Of a DNA stretch of 64,000 bases, positions 32,459-41,366 are shown one piece after another (the first letter of the stretch is position 1; each line of letters opens with the position of its first letter). The DNA comes from Anaerolineaceae bacterium (GTDB lineage Bacteria > Chloroflexota > Anaerolineae > Anaerolineales > Anaerolineaceae), in contig JAJUGU010000001.1 in the NCBI GenBank assembly GCA_029265815.1, positions 62,001 through 126,000 on the forward strand, written 5' to 3'. Both the position numbers and the translations under genes were made by a program. Under the pieces are notes generated by a model. The model had not been told where the DNA came from. It saw only the letters and a list, made by a program, of their open reading frames with translations, and did not search any database.

Positions 32459-34066
32459 ATGACTAAAAAACAATACTTTCTTTTGTATCTCATCAGTGCG
32501 GTATTCTTCTCAATATTAACTTTGTTTCTTCGTGAACCAGGTTATATGGATGCTGAGTACTATTATGCAGGTGGGATTCAAATTGCTGCAGGAAATTGGA
32601 GTACAGAACCTTACATTTGGAATTATTTGACTCAACCAGATTTTATTCCATCTGTTTCATTTGCCTATTGGATGCCATTCAGTTCCTTATTGGCAGCAGC
32701 AGGCATGAAAGTCTTGGGCTCGACTGGTTTTTATTCTGCAAGATTGTTTTTTGTGCTCTTGGCAGGAGTCATTCCGGTACTGGCTGCATGGTTTGCTCAG
32801 GTTTTTTTCCCTGAGAAGGGTACTGGTTGGTTGGCAGGGTGCGCCGCAATATTCAGTGTGTATTATTTACCTTATTTCATCAATACTGATTCTTTTACCC
32901 CGCTGATGATAATGGGAGGAATATTCATCCTTTCAGCCTACCAGATCTATCTGGCCGTAAAAAATGAAAAAAATGAAAAATGGTGGATTTTTCTTTTAGG
33001 ACTAATGGCTGGATTAATCCACCTGACCAGAGCAGATGGGGCTATTTGGTTTGTCGTTGGGCTTGTGGTTTTACTTTATGTATGGAGGATGGAGGGGGAT
33101 GGTCAAGCAATTATTAAACGTTTTGTCTTTTCTGTGGCAATCTTCACTGTTGGTTATCTCTTGGTAATGTCTGGTTGGTATATTCGAAATCTCACTGTAT
33201 ATCAGTCTATTATGCCCCCTGGTAGTGGGCAACTAATTTGGGCGACCGGTTATGATGACCTTTTCTTCTACTCTACAGAAACAATCGCTCCAGACCGTTT
33301 TTGGGCTTCAGGAGTGGGTAAGATTCTTTTGGATAGAATTTCTGCAATGTGGAGTAATGTTAAGAGTCTGTTGGGTGTCAATGGAAGTATTGTTCTTGTT
33401 CCTCTGATTGTAATGGGGATCTGGCGCACTCGAAAACATTTTATTACACGATTAACATTGGGAATATCAGCAATCGTTTTATTGCTCATGTCAATTGTTT
33501 TTCCTTATGCAGGGTATCGTGGAGGATTCTTTCATTCCAATTCTGCTATCCAGGTGATCTTTTGGGGATTGGTACCTGTTGGTCTAAAGAGTTTTATTGA
33601 TCTTGGTGTGAAGCACCGAAAATGGGTTACGAATCGTTCCTGGAAAATGTTTGGTGCGGCAATCATTGCAACGATAACTCTCTTATCTGTGGTGATTTTT
33701 ATCCAGAAAGTGAATCAACCAATTTCATCTGATTCTGGCTGGAATGGGGCTTTAAACGAATATAAAACCCTTGATGAGGAAATTATCCGATTAACTGGCG
33801 ACGAAGACTCTGTGATAATAGTCAATGATCCCCCTGGATACTATCTTGCTACGAATCGTATGGCTATCGTTAACCCCAGTGACGGGATTCAAGAACTTCT
33901 TGTGGCGGCAGACCAGTTTGACGCAAGATTTGTGATCTTAACTCAGGATAACAGGCTATTGCGCAATGATTTGGATCAAGACGAGAATTCCCAAGACAGA
34001 TTAAGACTCCTTTCCAAACTTGGCAGTACAGAGATCTATGAAATCTACCTTACGAAAGAACATTGA
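32459..34066 (+). CDS. GT39/ArnT-like membrane glycosyltransferase
   Basis: Protein of 535 aa with about eleven membrane helices and a soluble C-terminal part (about residues 425-535). The first loop REPGYMDAEYYYAGGIQIAAG and the later loop with FIPSVSFAYWMPFSSLLAAA match the layout of PMT/ArnT-type GT-C enzymes, which move a sugar from a polyprenyl-phosphate donor. The Asp-Glu in loop 1 is the expected catalytic position. It starts 14 nt after the GT87-like gene; no clear ribosome site is visible. The next gene overlaps its 3' end. Confidence 0.78.
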   Translation: MTKKQYFLLYLISAVFFSILTLFLREPGYMDAEYYYAGGIQIAAGNWSTEPYIWNYLTQPDFIPSVSFAYWMPFSSLLAAAGMKVLGSTGFYSARLFFVLLAGVIPVLAAWFAQVFFPEKGTGWLAGCAAIFSVYYLPYFINTDSFTPLMIMGGIFILSAYQIYLAVKNEKNEKWWIFLLGLMAGLIHLTRADGAIWFVVGLVVLLYVWRMEGDGQAIIKRFVFSVAIFTVGYLLVMSGWYIRNLTVYQSIMPPGSGQLIWATGYDDLFFYSTETIAPDRFWASGVGKILLDRISAMWSNVKSLLGVNGSIVLVPLIVMGIWRTRKHFITRLTLGISAIVLLLMSIVFPYAGYRGGFFHSNSAIQVIFWGLVPVGLKSFIDLGVKHRKWVTNRSWKMFGAAIIATITLLSVVIFIQKVNQPISSDSGWNGALNEYKTLDEEIIRLTGDEDSVIIVNDPPGYYLATNRMAIVNPSDGIQELLVAADQFDARFVILTQDNRLLRNDLDQDENSQDRLRLLSKLGSTEIYEIYLTKEH

Positions 34067-35543
34067 TTCATTCTTATTTTGGGTGGTCACAAACCGTGGA
34101 ATTTACTGGTTGCTGTGTGGCTTAACCATTCTTGTTTTTGTTGTCAATATTGGATATTGCCTTAGCAAGAATGGATCAGGGTTTCCATTAGATGATGCCT
34201 GGATACATCAGACGTATGCGCGCAGTATTGCCAGAGAAGGCACCTGGACTTATTCGCTCAATGAACAATCAGCAGGTTCAACCAGTCCATTGTGGACTTT
34301 GCTGCTCGTACCCGGGTTTCTCTTTCATTCTGATAATCCTTTCGTATGGACCTACTTGGTTTCCTGTCTCTGTTTCTTGGGTCTGGTTTGCGTCAGTTTA
34401 TGGCTTTTTCTGTTACAAACACCACAAAAGAAAATTGAAGGCTTGATATTTGGCTTGCTTATCATCCTGGAGTGGCATTTGGTATGGGCTTCGGGTTCGG
34501 GTATGGAAACCTTGTTATTCACTCTGGGAAGCGCAATAATCTTTTATCTATTACGAAAAAAAGCTAACCATTATTGGATCGGGCTTTGTATTGGATTGTT
34601 GGTATGTATCCGTCCTGATGGAATTACATTACTTGGACCTGCGTTATTCATTTTGACGATCAACATTTTACAGAAAAAACAACGGTTAAATTCTTTTTTA
34701 CTGCTTCTTGGAGGATTAGTTTTGCCGTTGTTGGTCTATGGGTATCATAACTATTCTCTTTCTGGAACAATATTACCTAATACTTTTTTTGCAAAATCAG
34801 CAGAGTATCGAGAGTTGTTATCTATCCCTTTGATTAATCGCTATCTTTCCCTGTTTACGATTTTACTCTCGGGTGCAGGTTTGTTACTTTTTCCAGGTTT
34901 TCTATGGTCGATATTTAGCGTTATTAAGAAGAGGGATTTCTGGAGTATGAGTTCAATCTTATGGATATTCGGGTATATCTTTTCTTATGCTATACGACTA
35001 CCAGTTACATATCAGCATGGAAGATATCTCATTCCGGTAATCCCGATTTATTTCTTAACAGGATATGAAGGAACGCTTGATATTATCGAAAGGATAACGC
35101 AGAAAAAACGAACTATATACCGGAGAATTATTCTGGTGAGTTTGGTAATTACCAGCGCCACCTTTCTCGTTCCTGGAATCTCGGTTTTTACTACAGATGT
35201 AAAAACAATTAATAAGCTAATGGTTGAACCGGCGCTTTGGTTAAGAGATCATACATCTGCTGATTCAATTGTGGCAGCACATGATATAGGCGCAATTGGG
35301 TATTATTCAGAGCGAGTGATCGTGGACCTGGCTGGGCTAATTGATCCGAATGTCGTACCCATAATTCGTAATGAAACGGAATTAGAAGCTTACATCCTAC
35401 AAGCCGGTGCAGATTATGTAGTCATCTTTTCAGACTGGTATCAAACGATCGGAAAAATGGGTGAAGTTGTTGCGCAATTTAGTTATAAAAATGGGACACT
35501 CACAAAGACTGTTCAAATAACGCAACTATTTAAACCACAATAA
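34038..35543 (+). CDS. GT-C-type membrane glycosyltransferase-like protein
   Basis: Protein of 501 aa with about ten membrane helices. The first loop GFPLDDAWIHQTYARSIAREG has a DD motif at the place of the GT-C catalytic acid. A late extracytoplasmic segment (SIVAAHDIGAIGYYSERVIVDLAG) resembles a conserved region in related bacterial membrane proteins. The ATG at 34038 lies inside the end of the preceding gene (29-nt overlap) with AGAGA before it, so translation is likely coupled. An upstream TTG is also in frame. Substrate unknown. Confidence 0.75.
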   Translation: MKSTLRKNIDSFLFWVVTNRGIYWLLCGLTILVFVVNIGYCLSKNGSGFPLDDAWIHQTYARSIAREGTWTYSLNEQSAGSTSPLWTLLLVPGFLFHSDNPFVWTYLVSCLCFLGLVCVSLWLFLLQTPQKKIEGLIFGLLIILEWHLVWASGSGMETLLFTLGSAIIFYLLRKKANHYWIGLCIGLLVCIRPDGITLLGPALFILTINILQKKQRLNSFLLLLGGLVLPLLVYGYHNYSLSGTILPNTFFAKSAEYRELLSIPLINRYLSLFTILLSGAGLLLFPGFLWSIFSVIKKRDFWSMSSILWIFGYIFSYAIRLPVTYQHGRYLIPVIPIYFLTGYEGTLDIIERITQKKRTIYRRIILVSLVITSATFLVPGISVFTTDVKTINKLMVEPALWLRDHTSADSIVAAHDIGAIGYYSERVIVDLAGLIDPNVVPIIRNETELEAYILQAGADYVVIFSDWYQTIGKMGEVVAQFSYKNGTLTKTVQITQLFKPQ

Positions 35544-35606
35544 AAAAGCATTATGCTATACTTAAATAATTAATTTCCAGATTGAGGGTAAGGCGCGGGA
35601 GTTATT

Positions 35607-36674
35607 ATGAATTCCTCTACAAATGCGATGATTAAATCGGGCGATGAATTTAAAGAATTCATTATGCAAGAGTTACTTCGTGCCAAATCTATGCTCAAAG
35701 ATATCAATCTGACTTTAGATCAAAGCCAGGGTGAATTCACGCGGTTAACACAAAAAAAAGCTTCTGTTACTTCCTTACTTCAAAGGATCCAAAGTAACCT
35801 TGACTCCGCATCAAAAACTGAAATTAGAGACACATTTAACGAAGCCATGGATGCTCAACAAAGACTTCTGGTCATGCGCAGTCAGATGGATAAATTGCAA
35901 GAGCAGCGTTCGTGTCTAAATAATTTTGTGACTCATCTCGAAAAAACACAAGAATTCTTACAATTAGTTTCATCTCAACCCGAATCTGGGTCTCCGCAAC
36001 CAGGGGGTATTGCGACATTAGAAATGTTGATTACAGCGCAGGAAGCAGAACGACAGAGACTCTCGCGTCAGATGCATGATGGTCCGGCACAGGCGTTATC
36101 GAATTTCATCGTTCAGGCTGAAATTGCGACAAAATTATTTGATATGGATCCAGCCAAAGCTCGAGAAGAATTAGATAAACTAAAGAATTCAGCCATGACT
36201 ACCTTTCAAAAGGTCCGTTCATTTATTACCGATTTACGACCCATGATGCTGGATGATCTTGGGTTGGTTCCTACCGTGAGAAAGCATATTACCAGTCTGA
36301 AAGAAGATACTGGTATCGATATTTCACTTACGATTAATGGTGGTGAGAAAAAACTTGAACCCTATCTTGAGGTTTATATTTTTAGGGCAATACAAGAGCT
36401 GGTAGGAAATTCTATTAAACATAACCAGAATAACCCTGGAAAAATGAAAGTTGATGTTGCTCTTACACTGGATAACTCTCAGGTTTTGCTCGTGATTAAG
36501 GATAACGGAAAAGGATTTGACCCAGAAAAGATCAGTGAAAGCGGAGGGTTAGGGTTGAAACTGATCAAAGAACGGGCTGAAATGCTGGGAGGTTCGATGA
36601 TAATCACGGCAAATGAAGAAAGTGGTGTTGAGGTCACTGTAAATATACCGGTATTAGAAACCCCGGTTAGTTGA
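35607..36674 (+). CDS. Soluble DegS/NarX-type sensor histidine kinase
   Basis: Protein of 355 aa without membrane helices. The N-terminal half (about 10-125) is helical and probably coiled coil, resembling the DegS sensor region. A HisKA_3 dimerisation domain has RQMHDGPAQALSN with phospho-acceptor H157. The HATPase_c domain follows (ELVGNSIKH as N box, DNGKGFD as G1, GGLGLKLIKERAEMLGG as G2). GGGAG precedes the ATG by about 7 nt. The expected LuxR-type partner is not adjacent; the nearest NarL/LuxR regulator is at 59445. It lies 63 nt after the glycosyltransferase group and 24 nt before the phosphofructokinase gene. Confidence 0.93.
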   Translation: MNSSTNAMIKSGDEFKEFIMQELLRAKSMLKDINLTLDQSQGEFTRLTQKKASVTSLLQRIQSNLDSASKTEIRDTFNEAMDAQQRLLVMRSQMDKLQEQRSCLNNFVTHLEKTQEFLQLVSSQPESGSPQPGGIATLEMLITAQEAERQRLSRQMHDGPAQALSNFIVQAEIATKLFDMDPAKAREELDKLKNSAMTTFQKVRSFITDLRPMMLDDLGLVPTVRKHITSLKEDTGIDISLTINGGEKKLEPYLEVYIFRAIQELVGNSIKHNQNNPGKMKVDVALTLDNSQVLLVIKDNGKGFDPEKISESGGLGLKLIKERAEMLGGSMIITANEESGVEVTVNIPVLETPVS

Positions 36675-36698
36675 AATCATCTTTTTTAGGAGAACGCT

Positions 36699-37868
36699 AT
36701 GAGTAAAACGATTGGAATCCTAACCGGGGGAGGCGATGTGCCAGGTCTGAATCCAGCCATTAAATCAGTAGCCATGAGTGCGTTTGATAATGGGTATAAA
36801 ATGGTGGGAATCCGACGTGGTTGGGCAGGATTACTTCAATATAACCTGGATGAACCTTCTACGCATGATTACTATATTAAAAATTTAACCCGAGAGGATG
36901 TTCGGACAGTTGATCGCACCGGGGGTACTTTTTTACATACTTCACGGACAAATCCGCAAAAAGTAAAACCATCTGATATTCCTGACTTCTTGAAAAATTC
37001 TAAGTATGGAAAAAAGTTGGATGATCAGGGAACGATGGATTACACGGACTATACTCTGAAGGTATTGGAACACCTCGGTATAGACGTGCTGGTGTCCATC
37101 GGAGGAGATGACACTCTTAGTTTCTCTGTTCGATTGAACAAGGAAGGTTTCCCTATCGTGGGCATTCCTAAAACGATGGATAATGATGTCTTTGGCACTG
37201 ATTACTGTATTGGTTTTTCAACTGCTGTCACACGGAGTGTTGATTTTATTACTAATATGCGCACCAGCGTCGGTTCTCACGAACGCATTGGAATTGTTGA
37301 GCTGTTTGGCCGTAACTCTGGGGAAACCAGCCTGATTTCAGCCTATCTAAGCTATGTGGATAGGGCGATTATTTCTGAAGTGCCATTTGACATTGAAAAA
37401 TTGGCCCATTTTCTGCTCGAGGACAAGCGGAAAAATCCATCAAATTATTGTATGATGACCATCAGTGAAGGGGCAATCATGGAAGGTGGATCCATTATTG
37501 AATCAGGTGAAGCAGATGCTTATGGTCACCGAAAATTAGGTGGCGTAGGAGAAGCTACAGCTGCAGAAATTAAACGAATTACCGGCCAGGATATTATGTA
37601 TCAGCAATTAGGCTATTTAATGCGTTCTGGTGCTCCAGATTCGCTCGACCGAATGGTAGCTATGTCCTATGGAAACCTGGCTGTTCAATTGATCAAGCGC
37701 AATGAAACCGGAAAACTTGTAGCTCTGCATGGTGGAAAATACACTACGGTACCTATCAATATGGTTCTTGCCGGACAAAAGCGTGTTGACATCGCCAGTT
37801 TCTATGATATTGAAAATTATGTTCCCAAGATTAAGGACTTCATGGGCATTCCAATGTTTTTAAGCTAG
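36699..37868 (+). CDS. 6-phosphofructokinase, probably pyrophosphate-dependent
   Basis: Protein of 389 aa that phosphorylates fructose 6-phosphate to the 1,6-bisphosphate. It has [13 protein letters not shown] (9-21), IGGDDT (134-139) and GIPKTMDND (155-163), then [15 protein letters not shown]-type enzymes have Gly at the two positions equivalent to E. coli 104 and 124 (GGDG, PGTID); here they are Asp138 and Lys158, the pair linked to pyrophosphate use in characterised PPi-PFKs. The spacing (20) matches. PPi use would make the step reversible. AGGAG lies 7 nt before the ATG. Pyruvate kinase is at 681-2132. Confidence 0.93.
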   Translation: MSKTIGILTGGGDVPGLNPAIKSVAMSAFDNGYKMVGIRRGWAGLLQYNLDEPSTHDYYIKNLTREDVRTVDRTGGTFLHTSRTNPQKVKPSDIPDFLKNSKYGKKLDDQGTMDYTDYTLKVLEHLGIDVLVSIGGDDTLSFSVRLNKEGFPIVGIPKTMDNDVFGTDYCIGFSTAVTRSVDFITNMRTSVGSHERIGIVELFGRNSGETSLISAYLSYVDRAIISEVPFDIEKLAHFLLEDKRKNPSNYCMMTISEGAIMEGGSIIESGEADAYGHRKLGGVGEATAAEIKRITGQDIMYQQLGYLMRSGAPDSLDRMVAMSYGNLAVQLIKRNETGKLVALHGGKYTTVPINMVLAGQKRVDIASFYDIENYVPKIKDFMGIPMFLS

Positions 37869-37883
37869 AGGTCTTTTCACCTT

Positions 37884-38387
37884 ATGTCCAAAAATCCGCA
37901 GCGAATATTAAAGGGGCGATACCAGGTTGTTCCCCGGTCGATAATTCTTTTAATCAAAGATGGTAAGGTGTTACTTCAAAAGGCACCTGAAGATAAAAAG
38001 ATTTTTCCTGGTTTCTACAATGGGATTGGCGGGCATATTGAACGTGGAGAAGATGTCTATAGTGGTGCTGTTCGAGAATTGAGAGAAGAAGCGGGTATTT
38101 CCTGTGACGATCTCAGCCTTATGGGAACGATTATGATCGACGTAGAAGACGAACAAGGAATTCTCTTGTTCGTCTTCTCTGGTGAAATTATTAGAGGGAA
38201 TATTACAGACTCGAATGAAGGTTCTTTACATTGGATCGAGATTAATGCAATAAACTCGATGAATGTAGTAGAGGATATCCCAGAACTCGTTTCACAAGTT
38301 ATACAGGCTCGAGATACCGGAAAACTATTCTTTGGCAAATATCTTTATGATGAGGATGGAAAACGGGTTACAAGTTGGCTCATGTAA
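37884..38387 (+). CDS. Nudix hydrolase
   Basis: Protein of 167 aa with a complete Nudix box: GGHIERGEDVYSGAVRE followed by LREEAGI, the GX5EX7REUXEEXGU pattern. The N-terminal VVPRSIILLIKDGKVLLQKA is typical of MutT-like enzymes that remove NDP-X or oxidised nucleotides. The substrate cannot be inferred. It begins 15 nt after the phosphofructokinase stop, so it is probably in the same transcript, and its end overlaps the convergent rsmD end by 8 bp. Confidence 0.9.
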   Translation: MSKNPQRILKGRYQVVPRSIILLIKDGKVLLQKAPEDKKIFPGFYNGIGGHIERGEDVYSGAVRELREEAGISCDDLSLMGTIMIDVEDEQGILLFVFSGEIIRGNITDSNEGSLHWIEINAINSMNVVEDIPELVSQVIQARDTGKLFFGKYLYDEDGKRVTSWLM

Positions 38388-38952
38388 CCGTTAATGATTT
38401 GCGTTCGTAAAAAATCAACAGTGTTGAGCCATATTTTCTTTGGTCAAATTCAATTAAATTCATCAGATCCAGGTTCACATATTCAATCGGGTGGATTTGA
38501 ACAATAACCCATCCATCCTTAGATAATAGGTCAATGTTGTTATCGATCAAATGCATTACTTTTTCCCAGATCCCCTTATATTGTGGGGGAGCTACATAGA
38601 TGTAGTCAAATGATTTATTTTGGGGTGAAGCCAGGTATTTTAATGCATCTGTTTGAATTACAGTTGCTGCGTCAGCGGTGCGCGTCCTCAATAAATTCTC
38701 TTTGATTGTAGCAACTGCTTTTGAATTTATTTCAAGGAATAAACAAGATTTCGCATTCCGGCTCAACGCTTCAATGCCGATACTGCCGGTACCACCAAAC
38801 AGGTCAAGAAATGAAGCGTCGATAATATCCGTTGAAAGGATATTAAAAAGGGCTTCCTTGACTCGATCGGTTACTGGTCGCGTCGTATCGCCAGGAACGG
38901 GGAGCAAGCGTATCCCGCGAGCCTTGCCGGAAATAATTCGTGGTTGACTCAT
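38380..38952 (-). CDS. rsmD: RsmD-like 16S rRNA (guanine-N2) methyltransferase, altered catalytic motif
   Basis: Protein of 190 aa. PRIISGKARGIRL, then RPVTDRVKEALFNIL and FLDLFGGTGSIGIEALSR (SAM site, 48-65) are diagnostic of RsmD, which methylates G966 of 16S rRNA. The catalytic (N/D)PP(Y/F) motif is replaced by A121-P-P-Q-Y in YIYVAPPQYKG, so the first acidic or Asn residue is missing. Activity or base specificity may differ. The ATG at 38950-38952 starts 1 nt after the UroD-like stop (TGA-G-ATG). An upstream in-frame ATG at 39009 lies inside that gene and is rejected. In many bacteria rsmD is beside coaD; here coaD is 26 kb away. Confidence 0.87.
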   Translation of the reverse strand: MSQPRIISGKARGIRLLPVPGDTTRPVTDRVKEALFNILSTDIIDASFLDLFGGTGSIGIEALSRNAKSCLFLEINSKAVATIKENLLRTRTADAATVIQTDALKYLASPQNKSFDYIYVAPPQYKGIWEKVMHLIDNNIDLLSKDGWVIVQIHPIEYVNLDLMNLIEFDQRKYGSTLLIFYERKSLTVT

Positions 38953-38953
38953 C

Positions 38954-39934
38954 TCAAGCCACCTCTTCAACAGCCCTACGCACAGCAGAAATATTACCAT
39001 GCGGGGCAATTATAGGTAAAACACACCCTGTCCCTAGAATGAATCTCCTCCCGTTTGTCTGCTGTATTGCTTCTCGGGCTTCCTGTGCAATCTGGTCAGC
39101 AGAGCCATAAACGAGTGTATCCCATTGTTTCAAACCGCCACAAACTACAGCTTTGCAGAGGTTTTGTGCCTGACGAAGTGATGGGGACGTCTCTTGATCA
39201 TGCCAATTAATAATTGAAGTGGGTAAATCACTTAACTCATTAAAATAAATATCCTTCCCATGAATATGGATCAAATTAAGCCATAAATCTTTCGTATGAT
39301 TCAAAATTTCTCTGGCATACGGAAGGACAAACTCATCAAGTTCTGATCTATCAAGCAGGCTGGATTGGGCAAATTGAATAGCAAAGAAAATTCCATCGAT
39401 ACCTATTGATTTGCATGCCTCTATGAAGGAGATAGTATTTTCAGTGATTCGCCGCAGACCGATGTGCAACTCCTTGGGATGTTGCCTCATGTGGACCAGT
39501 AAATTATCTTTTCCCACCAGGTTCTTAGCCTGAGACATAGGATCAAAAATCGTTTGTATAAATGGAGTATCTATGGCACCTAGCTTCACTAACTTAATAC
39601 AATCCAATTGATTTTTTAGATTACCCTCTCGGGGTGAGATTTTTTGAAGATAGCTCCAATCTTTTGGATTCTTAATCGGATAAGAAATGAAATCCCGAGT
39701 ACCTTCAGGATTACCATGCCAGATATCAATGACACCATAATCTCGGACACAAAATGATGAGGCTGGGGTTATCTTGATAAAATCAAAATCATAAGTGTTT
39801 TGAAATTGAAGGATGGCCTCAGAAAGCAATTTAGGATCTTGATCATCCACCGGAAAATGGCGCCATAATGCTACTGGCGGCCGATCTGTTTCTAACCCTG
39901 AAATACAGTCTTGCATTCGCTGTCTATGATTCAT
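38954..39934 (-). CDS. Uroporphyrinogen decarboxylase (URO-D) family protein
   Basis: Protein of 326 aa with the URO-D barrel: RPPVALWRHFPVDD near the N-terminus, an FDFIKITPASSF strand, and the end WDTLVYGSADQIAQEAREA and FILGTGCVLP. Besides HemE, this fold includes corrinoid- and cobamide-dependent methyltransferases (MtaA/MtbA type). The heme-type N-terminal Arg/Asp motifs are not clear, and no other heme gene is nearby, so a methyltransferase-like role is more likely than HemE. The ATG at 39932-39934 follows GAGGTT and overlaps the gtrA end by 11 nt; a longer frame into gtrA is not supported. Confidence 0.82.
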   Translation of the reverse strand: MNHRQRMQDCISGLETDRPPVALWRHFPVDDQDPKLLSEAILQFQNTYDFDFIKITPASSFCVRDYGVIDIWHGNPEGTRDFISYPIKNPKDWSYLQKISPREGNLKNQLDCIKLVKLGAIDTPFIQTIFDPMSQAKNLVGKDNLLVHMRQHPKELHIGLRRITENTISFIEACKSIGIDGIFFAIQFAQSSLLDRSELDEFVLPYAREILNHTKDLWLNLIHIHGKDIYFNELSDLPTSIINWHDQETSPSLRQAQNLCKAVVCGGLKQWDTLVYGSADQIAQEAREAIQQTNGRRFILGTGCVLPIIAPHGNISAVRRAVEEVA

Positions 39935-40403
39935 TGGCAACCTCATTCCGCTTGCTGGGATTTTTAAAAGTCCAGAATCGGTTGACAAAGTAATTCCAAA
40001 GCATCACCACAAGTATGACAGAAGCGAGAGCAACATTATGACCGACGATCCGGGGCGTGAGAATATTAGGAACCCATTTTTCTGCAAGGGGAATAAATTG
40101 CTTCTCTAAAAATGCAAAAAGCGGGGTACGAATGGCGAGCCCAGCCAGGCTGACGATAGAAAACTGTGTTAATTGTTTCAGTACTGGACTATTGCGGGTT
40201 TCTGGGAAGGTCCATAAGCGGTTCCAAACAAAATTGCTAATCACTGCCAGAATAAAGGATATTACACTTGACCAGAGTGCTGAAAAATTGAGCAGTGATG
40301 ATAAAAGGTTGAACACCCCAAAATCAATGACCGATCCGATTGCTCCCACAATCGCGAAGCGTAAAAATCTTCTTCGTTCCGATGAATCGTTAATCAAACT
40401 CAT
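39924..40403 (-). CDS. GtrA-family membrane protein
   Basis: Protein of 159 aa with four membrane helices and the GtrA start FLRFAIVGAIGSVIDFGVF. NFVWNRLWTF and a near-repeat NYFVNRFWTF, the two cytoplasmic N-R-x-W-T-F motifs of the family, are present. GtrA proteins are thought to move polyprenyl-linked sugars across the membrane or assist that step. Its ATG shares a base with the UDP-glucuronate decarboxylase stop (TAATG), linking it to nucleotide-sugar chemistry. It is followed by the URO-D-like and rsmD genes in a tight row. Confidence 0.9.
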   Translation of the reverse strand: MSLINDSSERRRFLRFAIVGAIGSVIDFGVFNLLSSLLNFSALWSSVISFILAVISNFVWNRLWTFPETRNSPVLKQLTQFSIVSLAGLAIRTPLFAFLEKQFIPLAEKWVPNILTPRIVGHNVALASVILVVMLWNYFVNRFWTFKNPSKRNEVANES

Positions 40404-41359
40404 TAAATGTTAATCTTCTGTTTAAAATATGCAATGGTTGAGGCTAACCCATCCTGCAGGTTCGTATGAGGTTCCCAGTTGAGGATGGTCTTTGCCCGGG
40501 TGATATCAGGCTGTCGCCGTTGGGGATCATCACTCAGACGTTTGTCTTTCTTAAAAACAATTCCAGCCGGGTTTCCTGTCAGACCGTTGATCTCAATGGC
40601 AAAATCTAAAATGGAAATTTCTGATGGATTACCGATATTGACAGGAAGATGTTCGTCAGACATGAGCAGTTTGTAGATACCCTCAATCAGGTCAGCAACG
40701 TAACAGAAACTGCGGGTTTGCATTCCGTCTCCATAGACCGTTAAAGGTTCTTTTTTCAATGCCTGATTAATGAAATTTGGGACAACCCGACCGTCATCCA
40801 GGCGCATGCGAGGACCATAGGTGTTGAAAATGCGAACAATACGTGTGTCAATATTGTGATACCGATGATAGGCCATTGTTAAGGCTTCAGCAAAACGTTT
40901 TGCTTCATCATATACCGAACGGTAACCAATGGGATCAGCATGTCCCCAATAAGACTCTTTCTGAGGGTGCTCGAGGGGATCACCATAGATTTCACTCGTC
41001 GATGCCAATAAGAAACGAGCCCCGAATTGTTTTGCTACCCCAAGTGTATTGTGAGTTCCTAACGCGCCAGCTTTCATCGTTTGGATGGGCAGACTGGGAT
41101 AACCGAATGGTGATGCTGGATTGGGACTGGCAGGTGAAGCAAAGTGCATGACCGCATCTACTTTTTGAGGGACGAAGATGTACTCAGAAACATCATGCTT
41201 GATGAAAGAAAAATTCGGATTCCCCGCCAGATGAGCAATGTTTTCAGGGCTGCCAGTGATAAAGTTATCCATTCCAATTACCGAATGGCCTTGAGAAATC
41301 AGATAATCGCAAAGATGTGATCCAAGGAATCCAGCTGCCCCGGTGATTAATACACGCAT
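40403..41359 (-). CDS. UDP-glucuronate decarboxylase (UXS)-type SDR
   Basis: Extended SDR of 318 aa. GAAGFLGS (7-14) binds NAD and Y150-x3-K154 is catalytic. The stretches [28 protein letters not shown] and DGRVVPNF match UDP-glucuronic acid decarboxylases, which make UDP-xylose. The related dTDP-glucose dehydratase family is less likely. It starts 7 nt after the lipoprotein gene stop and overlaps gtrA by one base. UDP-xylose would feed surface glycans, possibly made by GT-C enzymes like those at 31.2-35.5 kb (speculative). Confidence 0.88.
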   Translation of the reverse strand: MRVLITGAAGFLGSHLCDYLISQGHSVIGMDNFITGSPENIAHLAGNPNFSFIKHDVSEYIFVPQKVDAVMHFASPASPNPASPFGYPSLPIQTMKAGALGTHNTLGVAKQFGARFLLASTSEIYGDPLEHPQKESYWGHADPIGYRSVYDEAKRFAEALTMAYHRYHNIDTRIVRIFNTYGPRMRLDDGRVVPNFINQALKKEPLTVYGDGMQTRSFCYVADLIEGIYKLLMSDEHLPVNIGNPSEISILDFAIEINGLTGNPAGIVFKKDKRLSDDPQRRQPDITRAKTILNWEPHTNLQDGLASTIAYFKQKINI

Positions 41360-41366
41360 AAAAGAA

